DNA of 64,000 nt from Flavobacterium daemonense (GTDB lineage: Bacteria > Bacteroidota > Bacteroidia > Flavobacteriales > Flavobacteriaceae): positions 186,001 through 250,000 of the forward strand of contig NZ_VJYD01000003.1 in the NCBI RefSeq assembly GCF_007341385.1. Direction: 5' to 3'. Positions within the stretch are counted from its first letter, which is position 1. Every line of letters starts with the position of its first letter. The notes beneath the pieces were generated by a model. The model had not been told where the DNA came from, did not search any database, and worked only from the letters and a program-made list of their open reading frames with translations. Positions 1 through 8,212 of this stretch are shown here, one piece after another. Made by a program: the position numbers and the translations under genes.

Positions 1-621
1 GTCGGAATTTCAAGACATCTTTTTGATTGTGTCGGGAATCTTCTAATCTCAAAATTTGATTTGATTGATTTTACTTTCGCAGAAAATGATGAACTTTTTG
101 ATTTGGTCAATTCAAAAAAACTTGATTTTGCAATTACTACAAAAAGATTTGACACTTTTGATACTACTTATGAAATAGTCGGGAAAATAAAATTGATTTT
201 AGTCGCGCCAGCAACTTTAGACATAACCGAATTTCGCCAGAAATTAAAAGCCGATAATTTTACGGAAATTGAGCAATGGCTGAATGCACAGAAATGGTAT
301 AGTCATGATGCTCGTATTCCGCATATAAAATTATTTTGGCTTCATGCTTTTAATAAAAAGCGACCATCGATGATTCCGAATTACATTATTCCGTCAGAAG
401 CTGAAATGCTTAGACTTTTAGCAAAAAACGAAGGAATAGCAGCAACGTGGAATTGTAATGCGAGAAATTATATCAAAGAAAACAAATTGCAATTGGTTTG
501 GAACAGCTTTCATGTTCCGGAAGAATTTGTGTATTTACTGGCTCCAAAGAACAACAATGTGAAATCGTTTTTTGATATTATTGAGAAAGAATTGAAATTA
601 TTTTTTGGTAATAGAATGTGA
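1..621 (+). CDS. LysR-family transcriptional regulator, 3' part
   Basis: The frame is open from base 1 to the tga at 619-621, so the start and the N-terminal winged helix-turn-helix lie left of the window. The visible part of about 206 residues looks like a LysR effector-binding domain. The stretch DELFDLVNSKKLDFAIT corresponds to the family pattern in which a leucine/glycine-rich helix precedes an LDFAI strand, and a GIAATWN segment fits the later hinge strand. Such proteins are cytoplasmic and bind a small-molecule inducer. The target genes are probably to the left and cannot be named. The family call is fairly safe; the role is unknown. Confidence 0.75.
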   Translation, partial: VGISRHLFDCVGNLLISKFDLIDFTFAENDELFDLVNSKKLDFAITTKRFDTFDTTYEIVGKIKLILVAPATLDITEFRQKLKADNFTEIEQWLNAQKWYSHDARIPHIKLFWLHAFNKKRPSMIPNYIIPSEAEMLRLLAKNEGIAATWNCNARNYIKENKLQLVWNSFHVPEEFVYLLAPKNNNVKSFFDIIEKELKLFFGNRM

Positions 622-660
622 TTTTATTGCTGTAATTCAGTTTTTTATTACTTTGTATTT

Positions 661-696
661 GTCATTTTGATCTCGAGGCCTCGGGATCAAAATGAC
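661..696. repeat. 36-base near-perfect palindrome
   Basis: The sequence from 661 (gtcattttgatc) to 696 (gatcaaaatgac) is its own reverse complement except for one base pair, with an aggcct centre. It lies between the convergent LysR-type gene and nadD. There is no T-run on either side, so it is less like a classical terminator than like a short dispersed intergenic palindrome. A hairpin in either transcript is still possible. Confidence 0.7.
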
Positions 697-708
697 AATA
701 TTGTGTAT

Positions 709-1290
709 TTATTTCTTATAAAAATTATTGTGATCAATATATTCCCAAACTTTCGGGGGCAATAGAGGCTGAATATTTTTGCCTTCTTTGATGCTTTTTC
801 GAATAAAAGTTGACGAAATTTCTACAATTGGTGCATCAATTACATGAATTTTAGGATGCGATTTTAACTCTCTGTTTTCAGGTTCATCAGAAATTCGAGG
901 GTAAACATAAATCTCATAATGATCTAAAATTACTTCATAGTTTTTCCATTTATGAAGCGTTTTCAGATTGTCTTCTCCCATAATTAGAGAGAAATCATGA
1001 TTTGGGTATTTCTCCTGTAAATGAACTAAAGTGTTTACCGTATAATTTGGCTGAGGCAATTTAAATTCAATATCTGAAGGTTTGATTTTCGGATAATCTT
1101 CAGTAGCCAAATAAACCATTTGCAAACGATGATGGTCATCTAATAATGTCGCTTTCTTTTTTAACGGATTGTGTGGTGTAACGACCATCCAAACCTGATC
1201 TAAATCGGCAAACTCTGCCATGTGATTGGCAATAATCAAATGTCCGACATGAATAGGATTATATGTTCCGAAGTAAAGACCTATTTTCAT
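709..1290 (-). CDS. nadD: nicotinate-nucleotide adenylyltransferase
   Basis: Cytoplasmic enzyme that joins nicotinate mononucleotide and ATP to deamido-NAD+, the penultimate step of NAD synthesis. At 193 residues it has the usual family length. The nucleotidyltransferase signature is visible at the N-terminus (GTYNPIHVGH, residues 8-17, with the HxGH histidines at 14 and 17), and the C-terminal ISSTFIR motif lies at 158-164. It is the last gene of a minus-strand group yicC-gmk-nadD with gaps of about 90 bases. Both gaps hold inverted repeats, so co-transcription is likely but not shown. Confidence 0.95.
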   Translation of the reverse strand: MKIGLYFGTYNPIHVGHLIIANHMAEFADLDQVWMVVTPHNPLKKKATLLDDHHRLQMVYLATEDYPKIKPSDIEFKLPQPNYTVNTLVHLQEKYPNHDFSLIMGEDNLKTLHKWKNYEVILDHYEIYVYPRISDEPENRELKSHPKIHVIDAPIVEISSTFIRKSIKEGKNIQPLLPPKVWEYIDHNNFYKK

Positions 1291-1301
1291 TTATTATTAT
1301 T

Positions 1302-1380
1302 AAAAGATTAAAAAATTGAAAAGATTGAAAAGATTCTTTTGGTAATTTTTCAATACTTAAATCTTTCAATTTTTTAATTT
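1302..1380. repeat. intergenic imperfect inverted repeat (attaaaaaattgaaa family)
   Basis: The gmk-nadD gap is almost completely occupied by an A/T inverted repeat. The left arm at about 1308-1327 (attaaaaaattgaaaagatt) is mirrored by the right arm at about 1361-1380 with one or two differences, and gaaaagatt is repeated directly inside the left arm. It ends at the gmk stop codon. Confidence 0.65.
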
Positions 1381-1953
1381 CTATTTACTCACAAAATCCT
1401 TCACTAACTGATAAGCTTCTTCTTTAGCAGTATCTAAATCGTAGTTTTTTATAATAGTATCAAATTGAGGCGCAGTAGCTAATTCTACAGAAGCTTTTGC
1501 AATTCGCATATTAATCTTGTCGTCACTTTCGGTAGAACGTTGTTTTAAACGGCGTTTTAGTTCGTCAACGCTTGGAGGTTTAACGAAAACAGCTAACGTC
1601 TGTTCAGGAAATTTGTGTTTGATACGCAATCCGCCGGCAACATCGATGTCAAAAATTACATTTTTTCCCATCGCCCAGATTCTTTCGATTTCAGTTTTTA
1701 AAGTTCCATAGAAATTATCGCGGTAAACTTCTTCCCATTCTAGGAATTCTTCAGCCTTAATATGTTTTTTGAATTGTTCCAACGAAATGAAATAATAATC
1801 CTTTCCGTGAACTTCTTCTCCACGTGGGTCGCGTGAAGCTGCAGAGATCGAAAATTCTAAGTTTAAATCTTCTTTCCCTAGTAAATGTTTTACTATAGTT
1901 GTTTTCCCTGATCCTGATGGTGCCGAAAAAACAATTAATTTTCCTTTGTTCAT
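1381..1953 (-). CDS. gmk: guanylate kinase
   Basis: Cytoplasmic kinase that phosphorylates GMP to GDP with ATP, in purine nucleotide synthesis and salvage. Length (190 residues) is normal. A P-loop is present near the N-terminus (APSGSGKT, residues 11-18), followed by the guanylate kinase region with SRDPRGEEVHGKDYYF, which binds GMP, and a FDIDVAGG strand. It lies between yicC and nadD on the minus strand, a common arrangement in Bacteroidota. Confidence 0.96.
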   Translation of the reverse strand: MNKGKLIVFSAPSGSGKTTIVKHLLGKEDLNLEFSISAASRDPRGEEVHGKDYYFISLEQFKKHIKAEEFLEWEEVYRDNFYGTLKTEIERIWAMGKNVIFDIDVAGGLRIKHKFPEQTLAVFVKPPSVDELKRRLKQRSTESDDKINMRIAKASVELATAPQFDTIIKNYDLDTAKEEAYQLVKDFVSK

Positions 1954-1960
1954 TATTATA

Positions 1961-2036
1961 TGCTTTAAGCTTTAGGCTTTATGCCTTAGGCTTTAATTTG
2001 ATTCCGTTTTTAGCTTATTGCCTATAGCTTAAAGCT
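1961..2036. repeat. intergenic imperfect inverted repeat (gctttaagcttta family)
   Basis: The gap between yicC and gmk holds a left arm gctttaagctttaggc at 1962-1977 and its reverse complement with one mismatch at 2020-2035. Tandem copies of the word (gctttatgccttaggcttt) extend the left side. It belongs to the same class of gap-filling inverted repeats as those in the Bat operon, but with a different sequence. Confidence 0.75.
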
Positions 2037-2047
2037 TATAGCGTTTT

Positions 2048-2908
2048 TTACAAAACATTCAAAACCTGTTCTTTAATCTTCTCCAATTCATCTTTCATCA
2101 TCACGACCAATTTCTGCATTTGAGCATGGTTTGATTTTGAACCCATTGTATTGATTTCACGACCCATTTCCTGAGTGATAAAACCAAGTTTACGACCATT
2201 AGCTTCCGTTCCTTTGATTGTTTCCAAGAAATAGTCTAAATGGTTCGTTAAACGTACTTTTTCTTCCGTTATATCGAGTTTCTCTAAATAATAGATTAAT
2301 TCCTGCTCAAAACGATTTTCATCGACATTTACTTTCAGTTCAGAAATTGCAGTTTGTAAACGGTCTTTGATAGCTTGAACACGTTCTGGATCTAAAGCCA
2401 AAGCATCGTCCATATATTGGCGGATATTTGCGATTCTAAGGTTGAATTCTCTTTCAAGAGATTCTCCTTCATCTCGTCTGAAATTTAAGATGTTTTGCAG
2501 CGCTTCTTCAATGATAACCTGAATTTGCTCCCAGTCGTTTTCATCGATTTCCTCACGTTCTGTTTTTAATGTGTCTGGCATACGAACGGCCATTTTCATT
2601 AATTCAGTTTCGTCAGCATCTGCATAAACTTCTCTTAATTGTGTGATATAATTTTTTACAACAGGAACGTTTACTTTAGTTGAAGTCTGTTCAGCGGTGC
2701 TTTCGATATAAATTCCGAAATCAATTTTGCCTCTTTCCAGTTTTGTTGAGATCTGCGTTCGCAAACCTAATTCCATTTCGCGGTAAACCGACGGCATTCG
2801 CACATTTAAATCTAAACCTTTAGAGTTCAACGATTTTACTTCAACGGTAATTTTTTTTGTAGGCAATTGCAAAGAAGCTTTGCCAAACCCTGTCATAGAT
2901 TGTATCAT
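2048..2908 (-). CDS. yicC: YicC family protein
   Basis: The 286-residue protein starts with the family hallmark MIQSMTGFGKA and has the two-part YicC_N plus DUF1732 structure. The C-terminal DUF1732 part contains NHLDYFLETIKG and an E-MGREINTMGSK segment characteristic of the family. E. coli YicC is reported to be an endoribonuclease linked to stress and small-RNA turnover; whether that activity applies here is inference. It is the first gene of the yicC-gmk-nadD group. The start is unambiguous because the conserved motif begins at the first codon. Confidence 0.9.
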   Translation of the reverse strand: MIQSMTGFGKASLQLPTKKITVEVKSLNSKGLDLNVRMPSVYREMELGLRTQISTKLERGKIDFGIYIESTAEQTSTKVNVPVVKNYITQLREVYADADETELMKMAVRMPDTLKTEREEIDENDWEQIQVIIEEALQNILNFRRDEGESLEREFNLRIANIRQYMDDALALDPERVQAIKDRLQTAISELKVNVDENRFEQELIYYLEKLDITEEKVRLTNHLDYFLETIKGTEANGRKLGFITQEMGREINTMGSKSNHAQMQKLVVMMKDELEKIKEQVLNVL

Positions 2909-3004
2909 ATAATTGAGTATAAAGGCGCAAAGATAATTAAAAGTTTGCTCTGTTTATGACGTAAAATACTATTCTGTGAGCTATGTAAGTATTTAAAGTG
3001 TTTT

Positions 3005-3097
3005 TGTCACGAATTTCACGAATTTGCACTAATTAATTTTAAAGTTTGTGAAGTCAAGCTTGAATAAAATTCGGGTAAATTCGTGAAATTTGTGGCA
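3005..3097. repeat. intergenic imperfect inverted repeat (cacgaatttcacgaattt family)
   Basis: Left arm at 3006-3034 (gtcacgaatttcacgaat and on to gcactaatt) and right arm at 3068-3096 (aattcgtgaaatttgtggc at its end) are mirror copies with a few differences. A second copy of the same family lies at 26713-26830, and a half copy lies before the gene at 34934. It occupies most of the gap between the ArsC-like gene and yicC. Confidence 0.75.
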
Positions 3098-3104
3098 AAT
3101 AAAT

Positions 3105-3452
3105 CTAGCTTAAAACCTTTATTACTTCTGCTACATTTTTTTGGCTGTTGCCAATGTAGATTTTTCCATCAATAATAAAAACTGGGCGACTTAAGAAGGT
3201 ATAATGTTCAAGAATATACTTTTTAAAGTCAGCTTCTGTAAGTGATTTATTTTTTAAATCCATCGATTTGTACAATTGCGCTTTCTTGCTGAACAACGCC
3301 TCATAGCTTCCAGAAAGCTTATACATTTCTTCCAGTTCAGCTTCAGTAATCGGATTTTGTCTGATGTCTTGAAAAACCAGATTATTTTCAGGCAGGCTTT
3401 TGATTATTTTTCTGCACGTATCACAAGACGCTAAATAATATATTTTGTTCAT
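3105..3452 (-). CDS. ArsC/Spx-family thioredoxin-fold protein
   Basis: A 115-residue protein of the arsenate reductase (ArsC/Spx/YffB) superfamily. The N-terminal strand is followed by a CxxC motif (CDTC, residues 10-13), and the central SRPVFIIDGKIYIG strand is the family's cis-proline region. No arsenic operon genes are nearby. A general role in thiol/disulfide chemistry or Spx-like regulation is therefore as likely as true arsenate reduction. The gene stands alone, divergent from the DinB-like gene at 3533. Confidence 0.8.
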   Translation of the reverse strand: MNKIYYLASCDTCRKIIKSLPENNLVFQDIRQNPITEAELEEMYKLSGSYEALFSKKAQLYKSMDLKNKSLTEADFKKYILEHYTFLSRPVFIIDGKIYIGNSQKNVAEVIKVLS

Positions 3453-3532
3453 TTTTTATGAATTTTGTTAGACATGCAAAGAAAATCCATTTGAAGCTCA
3501 AAATTGCCTAATTTTAGAAAAAAAATAAAATT

Positions 3533-3988
3533 ATGAAATCTGTTTTTGAAGTTCAAAAAACCATTAGAGAAATTCTTTTGAAGATTTTAGACAATCATTC
3601 ATTAGAACAATTAAACAAAATTCCGGATGGATTTAGTAATAATTTGATTTGGAATATTGTGCATTGCGTCGCTTCGCAACAAGTTTTAGTTTATAAATTA
3701 TCAGGTTTACCAGTAATGGTTTCTGAAGAATTTATTGCAAAATACCGTAAAGGCACAAAACCGGAAGGAAATGTTTCACAATCCGAAGTTGACGAAATTA
3801 GAACATTGCTATCAATAACTTTAGATCAAACAATTAAAGATTTCGAAGCTGGCGTTTTTGTTTCTTATAATGAATACACCACCAGTTTAGGCTTTACACT
3901 AAAAGATATTCACGGAGCGCTTGATTTCAATAATTACCATGAAGGAATTCATACCGGAATTGCAATGAGCATCCGAAAGTTTGTCTAA
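3533..3988 (+). CDS. DinB-family (YfiT-like) putative metalloenzyme
   Basis: A 151-residue four-helix-bundle protein of the DinB/YfiT superfamily. Three histidines fall where the family's metal ligands lie: H44 (in WNIVH) and H136 and H140 (in YHEGIH) near the C-terminus. Members include thiol-dependent S-transferases, but the substrate cannot be inferred. It is a single-gene unit ending at a strong bidirectional terminator. Confidence 0.8.
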   Translation: MKSVFEVQKTIREILLKILDNHSLEQLNKIPDGFSNNLIWNIVHCVASQQVLVYKLSGLPVMVSEEFIAKYRKGTKPEGNVSQSEVDEIRTLLSITLDQTIKDFEAGVFVSYNEYTTSLGFTLKDIHGALDFNNYHEGIHTGIAMSIRKFV

Positions 3989-3990
3989 AC

Positions 3991-4019
3991 AAAAAATCCT
4001 GCTTCAAGCAGGATTTTTT
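3991..4019. terminator. bidirectional Rho-independent terminator
   Basis: aaaaaatcctgctt (3991-4004) and aagcaggatttttt (4006-4019) are exact reverse complements. They form a GC-containing hairpin flanked by A and T runs, so it can stop both the DinB-like gene on the plus strand and the RlpA-like gene on the minus strand, which converge here. Confidence 0.9.
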
Positions 4020-4021
4020 GT

Positions 4022-4504
4022 TTATTCGATAATAGTCTCGATTGTTACTTTCATAGCACCGGAACCTTTGTTTTTTGTGATTTCCATGAAAGCGCGTTTT
4101 GAAAGATCAATTTCGCGGGTTTTTACAAAAGGTCCACGATCCGTAATTTTTACAATTACAAATTTTCCATTGGCTTCATTTGTTACTTTAACTCGGGTTC
4201 CGAAAGGGAGTTTCTTATGTGCTGCAGTATATTTACTATTGCTGAAACGACTTCCGTCTGCGGTTTTTTTACCATTAAAACGATCTGCATAGTAGGAGGC
4301 ATGAGCGTTTTTTTTGTAGGTTTTTAATTTTAATCCTTTATCAGTAAAGACAGAGTCAGTTGGTAAAGGGATTATGTTAGGTCTTGAAAGCGTGTCTTGA
4401 GTTTTTGGTTCAATAACGGGCTTGGTTTGGCTTATAACATAAGTAAAGCAACTTATAAAGGCTGCTGTAAGCATTGTGAGTATAAAGTTTTTTTTGTTTC
4501 TCAT
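4022..4504 (-). CDS. RlpA-like septal ring / double-psi beta-barrel protein
   Basis: 160 residues with an N-terminal hydrophobic export segment (about 7-25) and a double-psi beta-barrel of the RlpA type at about 67-158. This is shown by ASYYADRFNGKKTADG, the LPFGTRVKVTN strand and ITDRGPF with the following DLSKRAF helix. RlpA proteins bind, and in some species cleave, peptidoglycan that lacks stem peptides. No SPOR domain is present. No lipobox is obvious, so it is probably periplasmic or anchored by the N-terminal helix. Confidence 0.88.
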   Translation of the reverse strand: MRNKKNFILTMLTAAFISCFTYVISQTKPVIEPKTQDTLSRPNIIPLPTDSVFTDKGLKLKTYKKNAHASYYADRFNGKKTADGSRFSNSKYTAAHKKLPFGTRVKVTNEANGKFVIVKITDRGPFVKTREIDLSKRAFMEITKNKGSGAMKVTIETIIE

Positions 4505-4556
4505 GGGTTATTTTTTTCAGACTTGGGGAGTTTGTACAAATAATATGCCATTATAA

Positions 4557-4583
4557 AAAAAGTCCTACAAAATTAGGACTTTC
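4557..4583 (-). terminator. Rho-independent terminator of the 4587-5012 gene
   Basis: aaagtccta (4559-4567) pairs exactly with taggacttt (4574-4582). Reading the minus strand, the hairpin follows the stop at 4587 and is followed by a run of T. Confidence 0.85.
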
Positions 4584-4586
4584 TTT

Positions 4587-5012
4587 TTATTGGAACCAAA
4601 GGTTCCAAGGTATTCTGCTAAGGATCAGTAATAACCCTAATCCGTAAAAAATAGCAAAAGTTTTGAACTTAGCTTCGCTATTAATTAATTTTTTATGTTT
4701 AGACCATCCAATAGTTATTAAAGTGATCGCGATAATATTAATAAGAGGGTGTTCAAGTGAAGTAAGTCTAAGCTCTGCATTGCTCATTTGCCCGAAAGCA
4801 GCTTTTCCAAGCGGAGATACAAAATAAAGGATTAAACCAATCAATAATTGCGTATGAGTTCCAATTAAGGCAAACAACGAAATTTTGCGGTCTTTAGCTG
4901 TAAACTCTTTTTTAGAATTTAGACCTACCAATGCATTTATAACTGCCACTAAGAGAAGCAATAATGCCAAGTAAGCCCAGCCGGAGTGAAATTTTTGTAG
5001 AAAATGGTACAT
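4587..5012 (-). CDS. four-helix integral membrane protein, possibly cytochrome b-like
   Basis: 141 residues with four predicted membrane helices at about 11-31, 46-66, 88-104 and 117-136. Histidines H9, H53 and H88 lie at or near helix ends (FHSG, THTQ, LEHP). This arrangement is reminiscent of small heme-binding membrane proteins, and homologues are often labelled cytochrome B in Flavobacterium, but heme binding is only a guess. It is monocistronic, with its own terminator, between the RlpA-like gene and the TonB-dependent receptor. Confidence 0.7.
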   Translation of the reverse strand: MYHFLQKFHSGWAYLALLLLLVAVINALVGLNSKKEFTAKDRKISLFALIGTHTQLLIGLILYFVSPLGKAAFGQMSNAELRLTSLEHPLINIIAITLITIGWSKHKKLINSEAKFKTFAIFYGLGLLLILSRIPWNLWFQ

Positions 5013-5055
5013 AATTGTGTTTTTTGTTTAAAACAAATATAGAAAAAAAGGCCAT

Positions 5056-5097
5056 AAAAAAAACGGCATTAAACTAAAAGTCAATGCCGTTTTATTA
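5056..5097 (-). terminator. Rho-independent terminator of the TonB-dependent receptor
   Basis: aaaacggcatt (5060-5070) and aatgccgtttt (5083-5093) form a perfect 11-base-pair stem just beyond the receptor stop codon, with an A-rich plus strand that gives a U-rich tail on the minus-strand transcript. Confidence 0.88.
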
Positions 5098-5116
5098 TTT
5101 ATTAAGATTCTAAATT

Positions 5117-7900
5117 TTAGAATTCGTAACGTAATGTAAAGTTCCAAGTTGTTCCGTATCCGAAATAAACTTTGTTCGCAGTAGCAAGACCTTTATAAGT
5201 TTCTCCTAACTCTTCGTAAGTTTTAGCAGGATTTGTTCCTGGCTTAACATCACTAGCGAAGATGTTTGTGAAAGCCTCATTGATGTATGTTTTGTTGAAA
5301 ACGTTGTTTACATTAAATCTGAAGTTTAATGCTTGAGCTTTATCTGTTCCAAATCTGAATTTATAAGAAAGACCAGCATCAGTAGTTGCAAAACCAGGTA
5401 ATTCTAATGCACCTTTATTAGTAGCGCTTAAGAAGTTCACTGGAGAAATGTTTCCGTATAATTTCTCAGCATAGTTAAGGTTAGCGTCAACATTCAAACC
5501 GTCTAAGATTTCGTATGCAGCACCAACTGCTATTGTAGTTTGAGCGTTGTTTCCAACTTTAACTCCATCTAAGAATAATGTTTGTGCAGTTCCACCTGCT
5601 ACAGGGTTGTTAGATGCATCAAAACGGTTACTAGTTGCATTACCATCATATTTCCAGTCTCCAAGAGAGATCATACCGTTAAGTCTCAATTTAGAAAGTA
5701 CTCTTGCAGTCATTTCAAGCTCAACTCCAGTATGTGTTTCATTTACTCCTGAGAAAGTGTAGTATCCACCAGGATTTCCTGCTGCATCTGAATCATTAGC
5801 TATAGTAAATCTGTCGTTCCACTGAGTGTAGTATCCGTTAAATTTAGCATTGAAGATTCCAGATGTGAAACCGTATCCAACTTCAACAGCTTTAACTTTT
5901 TCGTTAACAAGGTTATCGTTAATGATAGAAGCGTTGTTAGGGAAAACCGCATTAAAGAATGGTTGTTTAGAATAGAAACCAGTATTTAAGTACACGTTAT
6001 GGTGCTCGTTAATGTTGTAGTTTGCACCTGCTTTAACGTCTCCACCAACGATGTTTTTGAAATCTGTTTCAGCAAGTGGGTCTGTTGTAAGATATTTAAA
6101 GTGATCAATTCTTTTGTATCCTTGTTGAGAAACTGCTCCTTGAATAAATGCTGTAAAGCTATCTTTAGAATATTCTAATTGTGTAAATGCACCATAGTAG
6201 TTGACTTTACTATCATTCCAGTAGTTGATTCTTTCTTGGTAATCAGTACTTACAAACGGGTTTCCGTTTGGTCTTGGCGCATAAGTTGTACTGAAATAAG
6301 CAGGGTTGTTGTTTATGTTTGCAGTATCTTTATAGTTTGTAGCTCCAAATAAATCAATTAAGTTTTGGAAGTGAATACCTTTGTACATTCTTCCTTCAAC
6401 TCCGAAATCCCAAGTTAAAGTTTCAGAAAGTTTTTTATCTAAATTGATAACAGTTCCATACCAGTTGTGTGAATTAACTGAAGCAATTTCAGTAAGACCA
6501 GCGCCATTACCACTAGAACTTGAAGTATTTTGGTATTGACCATTCGTTTGTGTTCTTGTTCCAATTGCGGTTGGTAGACCAGAGTTCCAATTTTGGATTA
6601 AATCAAAATTGATTAAACCATTAGCATCTCTTAGGTTGTTAGGAGTAGTAGCAGTTGGCACAGTATAAGGGTTTTGACCTTTGATACCACCTGTAGAAGT
6701 AGTTCCTCCACCACGTCCCCAAGAAGCGTAAACAACGGTAGATAATTTTGTAGTCTCATTGATGTTGTAATCCCAGTTAAGAGACATAACAGGTTTGTGG
6801 TAGTAGTTTGTTTTTAAGTTGTATTCTTCACCATTTCTCATACCCCAATCAGAGTTGTATTTGATGTTTGGTTTTGAACCATCACTTCCGAATTTTAAGA
6901 AATCACTTAAAAGTGGAGAAGTAGATCTTTGATCGTGCCATTGAGGCGCTCCTGTAAATGTGAATTCTAAACTATGTTTGTCGTTGATTTTGTATCCAAA
7001 AGCCATGAAGTAGTTGTATCCTTCAAATTTTGTTCCGTCAACATAACCATCTCCAGTTGTTCTACTGAATAAAACAGAAGCAGAAAGTCCGTTTTTCATT
7101 AAACCTGTACTGTAAGAAGCTTGTGCTTTTAAGTAGTTGTTGTTACCAAAGCTAGAAGAAATATTTCCTCCTTCTTTAACGTCAGAAGATTTTGTAACAA
7201 TGTTGATTGTTCCCCCAACAGAAGAAATAGCTAATTTAGATGCTCCTAAACCTCTTTGTACTTGCATTGCAGAAGTTACATCAGAGATACCAGCCCAGTT
7301 ACTCCAGAAAACAGCACTGTTTTCCATATCGTTGATTGGCACCCCGTTAACCATAACAGCAATGTTTTTTTGATCAAAACCACGAATCGCAATTCTAGAA
7401 TCTCCGTATCCACCTCCTGCTTTTGAAGCGTAAACAGATGGAGTACTTTTTAAGATTTCTGGAAACTCTTGAGATCCAAGTTTTTCTTGAATTTCAGCTG
7501 CTTTAATTGTAGACACAGCAACCGGAGTTTTTCTGTCTTTTGCAACGTCAATTACACTGCTTTTTACTACAATTTCGCTTAATTCGTTTGAGTTTGATGT
7601 TAAAACAATCTCACCTAAGTTTGTAGTTGAGCCATTTGATACTGTAAATTTTACAGTTTTGTTGTCAAAACCAATGAAAGAGATAACAATCTCTCCTGAC
7701 CCAGTTGTTGAATTGAGGGTAAATTTACCATCAAAATCTGTTGAAGTAGCTGTAGATGATCCTTTGATCGCTACGTTTGCTCCTGGCAATGAACCGCCTG
7801 TTCCGTCGGTAATTGTACCAGTCACTTTTCCTTGAGAAAATACGGTTGAAACTATCATAAAAAATAGTCCAGTAAGTAACCAATTTTTCATTTTCTTCAT
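5117..7900 (-). CDS. TonB-dependent receptor with CarboxypepD_reg-like N-terminus
   Basis: A 927-residue outer membrane transporter. A signal peptide (about 1-22, ending VFSQG) is followed by a carboxypeptidase-regulatory-like beta-sandwich (about 24-110, GxxLPGANVAIKG...DFDGKFTL), a plug domain (about 120-245, including IRGFDQKNIAVMVNGVPIND and SVGGTINIVTK), and a beta-barrel ending in an aromatic residue (LRYEF). There is no SusD-type partner, sigma/anti-sigma pair or hydrolase next to it. It is therefore not part of a visible polysaccharide locus, and the ligand is unknown (siderophore, vitamin or peptide are possible). It has its own promoter region and terminator. Confidence 0.93.
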   Translation of the reverse strand: MKKMKNWLLTGLFFMIVSTVFSQGKVTGTITDGTGGSLPGANVAIKGSSTATSTDFDGKFTLNSTTGSGEIVISFIGFDNKTVKFTVSNGSTTNLGEIVLTSNSNELSEIVVKSSVIDVAKDRKTPVAVSTIKAAEIQEKLGSQEFPEILKSTPSVYASKAGGGYGDSRIAIRGFDQKNIAVMVNGVPINDMENSAVFWSNWAGISDVTSAMQVQRGLGASKLAISSVGGTINIVTKSSDVKEGGNISSSFGNNNYLKAQASYSTGLMKNGLSASVLFSRTTGDGYVDGTKFEGYNYFMAFGYKINDKHSLEFTFTGAPQWHDQRSTSPLLSDFLKFGSDGSKPNIKYNSDWGMRNGEEYNLKTNYYHKPVMSLNWDYNINETTKLSTVVYASWGRGGGTTSTGGIKGQNPYTVPTATTPNNLRDANGLINFDLIQNWNSGLPTAIGTRTQTNGQYQNTSSSSGNGAGLTEIASVNSHNWYGTVINLDKKLSETLTWDFGVEGRMYKGIHFQNLIDLFGATNYKDTANINNNPAYFSTTYAPRPNGNPFVSTDYQERINYWNDSKVNYYGAFTQLEYSKDSFTAFIQGAVSQQGYKRIDHFKYLTTDPLAETDFKNIVGGDVKAGANYNINEHHNVYLNTGFYSKQPFFNAVFPNNASIINDNLVNEKVKAVEVGYGFTSGIFNAKFNGYYTQWNDRFTIANDSDAAGNPGGYYTFSGVNETHTGVELEMTARVLSKLRLNGMISLGDWKYDGNATSNRFDASNNPVAGGTAQTLFLDGVKVGNNAQTTIAVGAAYEILDGLNVDANLNYAEKLYGNISPVNFLSATNKGALELPGFATTDAGLSYKFRFGTDKAQALNFRFNVNNVFNKTYINEAFTNIFASDVKPGTNPAKTYEELGETYKGLATANKVYFGYGTTWNFTLRYEF

Positions 7901-7925
7901 TTGTTATTTAGTTTATTGTTTTTGG

Positions 7926-7933
7926 CAAAATTA
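7926..7933 (-). promoter_or_regulatory. probable -7 promoter box of the TonB-dependent receptor
   Basis: On the minus strand the sequence reads TAATTTTG, a full match to the Bacteroidota -7 consensus TAnnTTTG, about 25 bases ahead of the start codon at 7900. A -33 TTG at the ideal spacing was not found. The remainder of the 312-base gap (7901-8212) holds AT-rich sequence and the pgi terminator; no gene is visible. Confidence 0.5.
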
Positions 7934-8154
7934 TAACAATAAAATCAGATAATGTTATCAAAGTGTTAAGAAAAATTAGTTTTACGGTTTATGCTGCGCA
8001 TTAAAATGATTTTTTCTTTTTTCGTTAAATTAAATAATGATTTTTTAAATTTCAACTATTGTTTTTTGTTAAAATGATAATAATTTGATTAGTGTTGTAG
8101 CTCAAAACTTGCAAATAGATGTCTTTCTTTATGATTTTGAATGCATTTTATACG

Positions 8155-8191
8155 AAAAAACGCCTTAATTTTTATTAAATTAAGGCGTTTC
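8155..8191 (-). terminator. Rho-independent terminator of pgi
   Basis: The arms aaacgccttaattt (about 8158-8171) and aaattaaggcgttt (about 8177-8190) are exact reverse complements, giving a long stem. On the minus strand it follows the pgi stop at 8213 and ends in a T-run. Confidence 0.88.
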
Positions 8192-8212
8192 AGAATGTTA
8201 TAAAAATGTGAA

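Noticed and set aside
3105..3452. Arsenate reductase of an arsenic resistance operon
   Set aside because: No arsR, arsB/acr3 or other ars genes nearby; only the fold family can be supported.
3981..4292. Plus-strand frame of 103 codons overlapping the RlpA-like gene
   Set aside because: It is antisense to a gene with clear domain motifs and starts in a terminator.
5117..7900. TonB-dependent receptor as SusC of a polysaccharide utilisation locus
   Set aside because: No SusD gene, glycoside hydrolase or regulator pair is next to it.
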